NCBI RefSeq assembly: GCF_004360225.1
Contig: NZ_SNUA01000002.1
Span: 124,001-188,000 of the forward strand
Direction: 5' to 3'
DNA from: Alcanivorax sp. 24
GTDB lineage: Bacteria > Pseudomonadota > Gammaproteobacteria > Pseudomonadales > Alcanivoracaceae
Length of the DNA stretch: 64,000 nucleotides
This document shows positions 59,559-64,000 of the stretch, piece by piece. The translations under genes were made by a program, and so were the position numbers. Position 1 is the first letter of the stretch, and each line of letters begins with the position of its first letter. The notes under the pieces are model-generated. The model was not told where the DNA came from, made no database searches, and saw only the letters and a program-made list of their open reading frames with translations.

Positions 59559-59978
59559 ATGACGCCCTCAGCCCCCAAAGGCTCCAACAACTCGACCGCG
59601 ATGCCTCACCCCGTGACGCGGGCACTGCGCCAGCTCGGCCATGACCTGTCGGTGGCCCGCCGTACGCGCCGCTGGACGCAGCAGAACCTGGCCCAGCGGA
59701 TGGACACCTCGGTGAGCACGGTCCGGCGCATGGAAGACGGCAATCCCGGCACGGCCCTGCACACCTTCCTGCGCGCCCTGCACGTGCTTGGCCGCCTTGA
59801 GGACATGGTCAGGATCATGGCGCTGGACCAGGACACCCTGGGCCTGGAATTGACGCAGCAGCAGTTGCCTCAACGGGTGCGGTCACCCGGCGGCAAGAAA
59901 ACAAAGGCGAGACCATCCGGAGCACCGGCGGAAGACGGTCAGACCACCACTGATGAGGACGAGCTCAAAGGCTTTTGA
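59559..59978 (+). CDS. Xre/HipB-like HTH regulator, orphan
   Basis: The 139-residue protein has an HTH at about residues 25-75 (LGHDLSVARRTRRWTQQNLAQRM...VSTVRRMEDG), followed by a helical part (FLRALHVLGRLEDMVRIM) and a disordered tail. HipB-like antitoxins have this form and are normally followed by hipA. Here a ParD gene follows instead, so the kinase toxin is missing. GTG 59556 is an alternative start. Confidence 0.78.
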   Translation: MTPSAPKGSNNSTAMPHPVTRALRQLGHDLSVARRTRRWTQQNLAQRMDTSVSTVRRMEDGNPGTALHTFLRALHVLGRLEDMVRIMALDQDTLGLELTQQQLPQRVRSPGGKKTKARPSGAPAEDGQTTTDEDELKGF

Positions 59979-60048
59979 AGGTGTCGGAACAAACACCCTG
60001 CCTGCCGCCACCGGTTGGAAGACGGCATTGATCCGACGCAAAGGCTTG

Positions 60049-60065
60049 GTATGACATTGTCATAC
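60049..60065. promoter_or_regulatory. parDE operator
   Basis: GTATGACATTGTCATAC is a perfect 17-bp palindrome 24 bp before the parD ATG, a likely autoregulatory site for ParD. Confidence 0.7.
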
Positions 60066-60089
60066 TGTTTGGGCCCAGGAGTACCCACT

Positions 60090-60344
60090 ATGAGCCTGCA
60101 CCGGAAAACCATCACCCTCACCGAACAACAGAACGGCTGGGTAAAGAGCCGGATCGAAAGCGGCCAGTTCGGCAATGACAGTGAGTACATTCGCCATCTC
60201 ATGCGGCAGGACCAGCAAGCCCAGGAACGGCTTGCCACGCTCAGGCAGGCCCTGGTTGACGGCGAAGCAAGCGGCGAGCCCAAGCCCGTCGGTAGGGCGG
60301 CGATCAAGGCGGCTGGCCGTAAGCGGGTGAAGGCGCCGGAGTAG
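60090..60344 (+). CDS. ParD-type antitoxin
   Basis: The 84-residue protein has a ribbon-helix-helix start (HRKTITLTEQQNGWVKSRIESGQFGNDSEYIRHLMRQD). The C-terminus is basic and flexible and would wrap the toxin. Start at 60090 with CCAGGAGT upstream. Its stop overlaps the parE start by one base. Confidence 0.9.
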   Translation: MSLHRKTITLTEQQNGWVKSRIESGQFGNDSEYIRHLMRQDQQAQERLATLRQALVDGEASGEPKPVGRAAIKAAGRKRVKAPE

Positions 60345-60640
60345 TGCGCACGCCGAGCCTTACGCCAAAGGCGGAATCCGGCCTTATCGACATCTGGGTG
60401 TATACCTGCGGAGAGTGGGGCGCGGATCAGGCCGATGACGACCTTGATCAGCTGGAGGCGGGCATGATGCCGCTGATTCAGCCCCCCTTGCTCGGGACCG
60501 ACTGCGCCCATGTTCTTCCCGGGTATCGCCGATTGCAGGTTGAGCATCACGCTGTGTTCTATCGAGTGCTGGAAGAGAAGGTGCTAGTGGTTCGTGTGCT
60601 GCATGAGTACATGGATGCACCGGAAAGGCTTTTGGATTAA
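60344..60640 (+). CDS. ParE-type toxin
   Basis: This 98-residue RelE/ParE-fold protein has LTPKAESGLIDIWVYTCGEWG at the start and RRLQVEHHAVFYRVLEEKVLVVRVLHEYMD at the end, both typical. ParE toxins inhibit gyrase. GTG start directly at the parD stop. Confidence 0.88.
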   Translation: MRTPSLTPKAESGLIDIWVYTCGEWGADQADDDLDQLEAGMMPLIQPPLLGTDCAHVLPGYRRLQVEHHAVFYRVLEEKVLVVRVLHEYMDAPERLLD

Positions 60641-60648
60641 GCGAGTAC

Positions 60649-61293
60649 GTGCTCCCCGGTGCCGCTCCGAGTGGCTCTCGGTCCCACGCGTGGACGTCTC
60701 TGCGGGCCGTACAGCCGACACAACGGCTGGACATCGCCCTGCGCATCCACGCCCGCGCCGGCCTCGGCGACCTGGCCCTCAACACCCTCGCCGACGAAGC
60801 CGGCGTCTCCAACGGCACCGTCTACAACTACTTCCGCTCCCGCGAACAAGTCCTCGAAGCCGTGGGCCTGGAACTCGCCGTCCAACTCTCCGAACAGATC
60901 CTCACCGTCAGCGAAGCCGTCGACAGCGGCGCCGAACGCCTCAGCATCGCCGTGCGCACCTTCATGAACAAAGCCCGCACCGACCCGGACTGGACCCGCG
61001 CCCTGATCACCGTGGTCCGCTACGCCGAAGGCATGCGCTCCGCCCTCGCCAGCTACCTCCGCGCCGACCTCCAAGCCGGCCGCCGCCAAGGCGACTTCCA
61101 CTACGCCCACGAAGAAATGGCCATGAGCATGGTCATCTCCGCCACCCTGGGCGCCATGAACCTTCTCGTGGAAGACGGGGAGGTGGAACACGCCGACCGG
61201 ATTGCCGCGGAGATGGTGTTGCAGGCGTTGGGGGTGCCGGCGGGGGAGGCTGGGCGGATTGCCAAGCTGTCATTGCCGGGGGAGGGTGGTTAG
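60649..61293 (+). CDS. TetR/AcrR family regulator, N-terminus possibly replaced
   Basis: The 214-residue frame contains a TetR DNA-binding domain (LDIALRIHARAGLGDLALNTLADEAGVSNGTVYNYFRSREQVLEAVG) and an all-helical ligand domain. The first 25 or so residues are atypical and no ribosome site precedes the GTG, so the true 5' end may have been lost at the accessory-region border. Codon use is C-rich like guaA, so the gene looks native. The palindrome AGTAAGGGCTTACT lies 55 bp behind it. Confidence 0.75.
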   Translation: MLPGAAPSGSRSHAWTSLRAVQPTQRLDIALRIHARAGLGDLALNTLADEAGVSNGTVYNYFRSREQVLEAVGLELAVQLSEQILTVSEAVDSGAERLSIAVRTFMNKARTDPDWTRALITVVRYAEGMRSALASYLRADLQAGRRQGDFHYAHEEMAMSMVISATLGAMNLLVEDGEVEHADRIAAEMVLQALGVPAGEAGRIAKLSLPGEGG

Positions 61294-61348
61294 CCAGCTT
61301 TGCCGGAGCAAGGGTGGCTGACCTGCGAATTATCTGGTTTGGCTAATT

Positions 61349-61362
61349 AGTAAGGGCTTACT
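61349..61362. promoter_or_regulatory. Palindrome AGTAAGGGCTTACT, copy 2
   Basis: It is identical to the copy behind guaA. The wider context TTAGTAAGGGCTTACTTA is more symmetrical here. It may be the operator of the adjacent TetR protein. Confidence 0.6.
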
Positions 61363-61435
61363 TAAAAAGCCGTTGGCGCTTGGGTGTTGCGGATTTGTTT
61401 GGCTAAGATGCCAGGATAAGGGTGGTTTGAAGTGT

Positions 61436-61464
61436 TTGTCAGTGGGGATGTTTTCTGGTCTTAT
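61436..61464 (+). promoter_or_regulatory. Candidate outward promoter, junction 2
   Basis: TTGTCA-N17-TCTTAT reads toward the DUF6575-like pair, at the same position relative to the junction as in copy 1. Confidence 0.5.
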
Positions 61465-61476
61465 TCTGTACTAGGG

Positions 61477-61549
61477 GAAATCAAGAAAAAGGATACGGCA
61501 CCGGAGCGTTCGTTGGGTATTCGTGTCGGCGCCCTAATACCTGTTAGCT
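61477..61549 (+). other. attI-like recombination junction 2
   Basis: The block is the partner of 50361-50433, ending GCCCTAATACCTGTT and then AGCT. GTCGGCGCCCTAATACC recalls the CGCCCTAAAACAAAG that precedes GTT in class 1 attI. Sequence beyond GTT is unrelated to junction 1 and AT-richer. Confidence 0.55.
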
Positions 61550-61590
61550 GGTTTGGCGGCTCCGCTATGTCGTATAGGAACTAATTTGAT

Positions 61591-62007
61591 ATGGAAGAAA
61601 AAGTCTCAATGTGGCCAGATCATTATCCTGAAAAGTGTCCGCCGGATGATGCGAAAAAAACATCCGGTGTGGTATATAGATTCACCAATAGAACAAACCC
61701 TAAGCAAAAGGACTTTCTGTCTTACTATGACCTAAAGCCAGGAGAGAATTGGGGTAAGAAGGCCTGTCAGGCTAGGGGGTTGTCAGTCTATACGTCGGAG
61801 GAAGATTGTAAAACGGCTATATCATTGGTTCCTGCGCTGAAGAAAAAGAAGCTTTGCATCGCCGAATTGGGTTCGGAGTCTGGTGTGATTGCGCCCACTC
61901 CATCGAAAAACAATTATAACCACAAGACATTGTGGCCACTTATTAGCGCCCAGGACTTGGCTGAAATATTTATGCCAATGGATAACTTGAGGGTGGCTCA
62001 TGCTTAA
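61591..62007 (+). CDS. Hypothetical protein, first of a two-gene accessory unit
   Basis: The 138-residue protein has several cysteines (EKCPPDD, KKACQARG, EEDCKTA, KKLCIAELG) and a SGVVYRFTNRTNPKQKDFLSYY stretch. I do not recognise a family. It overlaps the next gene by eight bases, so the products probably act together. Low GC and its place at the attI-like junction indicate transfer. Confidence 0.6.
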   Translation: MEEKVSMWPDHYPEKCPPDDAKKTSGVVYRFTNRTNPKQKDFLSYYDLKPGENWGKKACQARGLSVYTSEEDCKTAISLVPALKKKKLCIAELGSESGVIAPTPSKNNYNHKTLWPLISAQDLAEIFMPMDNLRVAHA

Positions 62008-63193
62008 TCTTCCTAAGAAAACAATACTAGGAAATCTGCGTGTCGAGACTGTCTTCCAGTTTTATGATATTCCGCGAATTTTCTCATGTATAAATAAGTC
62101 TGGCGCAAGATTTCTAGTATTATCTGTGTTCGATGATTACGAGAGTTTTAAGTGGTTGTACCTGCCTGTATCAGAAGATAGATTCTCCACCATCGTAAAT
62201 AAAGGGGTTGTGCTTAGAGAAGCTCTCCTTTCTCCGGAAGATGGGTACCTTTTTGAAGTGGAATCGAATTTTGCTGGTGAGTCCACTGTGCACCATATAT
62301 TCCCAGAGCAAATTCATTTAGAAGACTTGCCAGATGAAGGTGTCTATCTGGAATCAAATGAAAGCGTCCATCTCGGATTGGGTTTTGTTGATGCTGATCT
62401 TGCGGCAAGCGGATCAAGAAGAGAAACATATAACCTACACTTTTATCCTTGGGATACCAAGCTTCCTGAGATTGACGCAAGAAATTTGGGCGGCATACTT
62501 ACTTCGTTTCAAGAGCTAGCCAATGCGCTTGGTCAATATTGCAAGGGCGACATCACTCTAAAGGGCGCGATTCCTGCTGATGTCCTAGAAGCAACAAAGT
62601 TTAGAGCCACTCAAATTTTCGAGGGTTCGTTTGGGCTACAGCTAAAATCAAAATCGACGTCTGATTTGTTTCATAGCTCATTGGCATCTGATGTTCTTCT
62701 GGAATTAACAAACCTGATTGAGTCTAGGGACAATGAAGATAATATAAGCAACAAACTTCATAATTTAAAGGGCAGGGTTGCATCTAAATATCGTTCTTTC
62801 CTAAGGGAAGTTTCGAAACTTGATTCTCCTATGAAGCTGCATTGGGGTTCACCTAATAGCGAACGTGGTCGTGTTCTGTTGCTATCGAAAAAGGAGATAA
62901 AAAAGGCGTTTGATCTGGTTAGCAAGATAGATATTGATATGTCTGAATCAATAACCTTTAGGGCTGAGTTGTTAGGCTTGGACGTCAAGACTAAACGATA
63001 TCGAGTGCGTCATTTAAGCGATAACGAGGATTATAGCGGAAAGATTCTGGATGAGTCGTTAGAAGCGGCAAGACATTCAGAAATCAATGGAATATATAGC
63101 GTAACTCTAAAAAAGATTGTCGAAACAAATTTTTCATCTGGCGCCGAATATACAAAGTGGGCGCTTGTTGCGTTGGAACCAGCTGACAAGTAG
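62000..63193 (+). CDS. DUF6575-like protein of unknown function
   Basis: The 397-residue protein has an N-terminal part (LGNLRVETVFQFYDIPRIFSC...FKWLYLPVSEDRFSTIV) that recalls DUF6575. The C-terminal half contains SPMKLHWGSPNSERGRVLLL. No membrane segment or known enzyme motif is seen. It is coupled to the preceding gene; such pairs turn up in islands with defence genes (inference). The family name is from memory and unverified. Confidence 0.6.
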   Translation: MLNLPKKTILGNLRVETVFQFYDIPRIFSCINKSGARFLVLSVFDDYESFKWLYLPVSEDRFSTIVNKGVVLREALLSPEDGYLFEVESNFAGESTVHHIFPEQIHLEDLPDEGVYLESNESVHLGLGFVDADLAASGSRRETYNLHFYPWDTKLPEIDARNLGGILTSFQELANALGQYCKGDITLKGAIPADVLEATKFRATQIFEGSFGLQLKSKSTSDLFHSSLASDVLLELTNLIESRDNEDNISNKLHNLKGRVASKYRSFLREVSKLDSPMKLHWGSPNSERGRVLLLSKKEIKKAFDLVSKIDIDMSESITFRAELLGLDVKTKRYRVRHLSDNEDYSGKILDESLEAARHSEINGIYSVTLKKIVETNFSSGAEYTKWALVALEPADK

Positions 63194-63482
63194 CTGTACG
63201 CGGACCCAGTTACGCTCCACTAGATTGGAGTTTGTTTTACACGCTTTACCAACTAAGCTAGCTCAACTCGTCCGGGCCAGTAAGATGGGCGTTAGCGAAA
63301 CTGGGGCCGGTTCAAAAGCTGGCGATGATTGAGCGAAAAATGCTCAGCTTACTGAGCTGTGGCTTTAAATGTTGTAAATGTGGGGATGCGTGAAGTTTTA
63401 ATTTTAGAAGATTTCTGGAGATGGCAAGCATTTAAGCGCTGGTGTTGGGAGGGGGATTATAGTGCTCGTGTCGATTGCTGCG
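63194..63482. other. Intergenic region between convergent accessory genes
   Basis: No gene is seen in these 289 bp. A small hairpin, GCTCAG-CTTA-CTGAGC near 63340, may terminate transcription. GGCGTTAGC near 63288 resembles a cassette core site but lacks a convincing attC palindrome. Confidence 0.5.
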
Positions 63483-64000
63483 CTAATTTATGACAATGCC
63501 TTCTAGTCTTGCCTTTTCGACGATTTCAAGTAAAATCATGCATTGTTTTTCGGTTGGGATTTTTTTGGGAATCTGCGCTGCGACGTTTAGAATATCGGCC
63601 TCCTTCTTTGTGAGAACGTCTTTTTCGATAAGAGCTTGGCGAAGGTAAGACCATCTTTTTGGGGTGATGCTAATTACCTGCCGTTGGGCCTCGATTCCAT
63701 CGTCAATCCTTTGAATCTGTTTGGCCTCTCGGGCCTCTGAGGAATGGTCGTCGGAAGCAATTAGGTGGGAATAAAAATCGGCGTGAAGGCCTGCCTCAAT
63801 TTCATCTATCCGAAGTTTTATTCGGTCCCAGCAACCCTCCTTCTTGCACCACTCGGAAACGTTTGAAATGCCACTTGGGGGGTTAGTGATGTCTTCTTTG
63901 ATCGCATAAGCTATAATCGAAATTGCTTCTTTTAGGATGGGGCTGATATCCTGTTTTTTCCATATACTAAGAAAGTCAAAATATAATTTCCTGCGCTTTG
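63483..64000 (-). CDS. Unknown protein, 3' part (5' end beyond the window)
   Basis: An open minus-strand frame of 171 codons runs from the right edge to a TAG at 63483-63485. It contains ISNVSEWCKKEGCWDRIKLR and ends TEKQCMILLEIVEKARLEGIVIN. The SEWCKKEGCW stretch recalls the C-terminal part of AIPR (abortive infection phage resistance) proteins, but this is a weak impression. AT-rich, convergent with the DUF6575-like gene. Confidence 0.6.
   Translation of the reverse strand, partial: KRRKLYFDFLSIWKKQDISPILKEAISIIAYAIKEDITNPPSGISNVSEWCKKEGCWDRIKLRIDEIEAGLHADFYSHLIASDDHSSEAREAKQIQRIDDGIEAQRQVISITPKRWSYLRQALIEKDVLTKKEADILNVAAQIPKKIPTEKQCMILLEIVEKARLEGIVIN

Noticed and set aside
60594-61346. 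250-codon arginine/proline-rich frame overlapping parE and tetR
   Set aside because: It is an out-of-frame shadow of the TetR gene.
63240-63300. Possible second attC site (CCAACTAAGC... to GGCGTTAGC) behind the DUF6575-like gene
   Set aside because: The arms do not pair convincingly and the expected R'' AGCTAAC, complementary to the junction 2 cassette start, is not present.

Overview
The window is 64 kb of a GC-rich gammaproteobacterial chromosome. The core gene orders (ndk-rlmN-pilW-rodZ-ispG-hisS-yfgM-bamB-der and guaB-guaA), the gene content and the protein sequences fit an oil- or alkane-degrading marine genus of the Alcanivorax/Alloalcanivorax type. That placement is inference; there is no 16S gene in the window.

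Left part (1-16.6 kb): nutrient uptake and catabolism. A branched-chain-type ABC transporter (binding-protein 3' end and ATPase) is followed by a PaaK-like AMP-forming ligase. Next comes a sigma-54 activator divergent from a flavin monooxygenase and an SDR dehydrogenase, with an exact -24/-12 promoter and a candidate enhancer between them. A minus-strand operon follows: ABC transporter, two DUF1989 proteins and a biotin-dependent urea/guanidine carboxylase. A clear guanidine-I (ykkC) riboswitch precedes it, so it is best read as a guanidine-utilisation operon. No allophanate hydrolase gene is present.

Middle part (16.8-50.2 kb): mostly housekeeping. It holds a dienelactone hydrolase-like protein, LemA/TPM membrane-associated genes, and tRNA-Met followed by tandem repeats of its own 3' end. 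IscR and an IscS-like desulfurase lead to an H-NOX haem/NO sensor gene that converges on a complete sufBCDSATE operon; sufB has an IscR-type box upstream. Then come ndk to der, a TonB receptor/periplasmic binding protein/hybrid histidine kinase module, xseA, guaB and guaA.

Right part (50.2-64 kb): an accessory region. Two related segments, one just after guaA and one 11 kb further on after a TetR gene, each carry the palindrome AGTAAGGGCTTACT, a candidate outward promoter and a 69-bp element (57/69 identical) ending in CTGTT. They look like integron-style insertion junctions. The first is followed by a TIR-domain gene with an attC-like site behind it, a restriction-modification pair, an IS5-type element with a broken transposase, an HNH nuclease, a SymE remnant, a RhuM-Fic protein, VapBC, a SEC-C protein, an orphan HipB-like regulator and ParDE. 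The second is followed by an AT-richer pair of unknown genes (the second DUF6575-like) and the 3' part of another unknown gene at the right edge. No integrase gene is visible.

Several dispersed repeat families recur in the native intergenic spaces: REP-like hairpins, large hairpins with a conserved loop, and (GGACGCC)n tracts flanking terminators.
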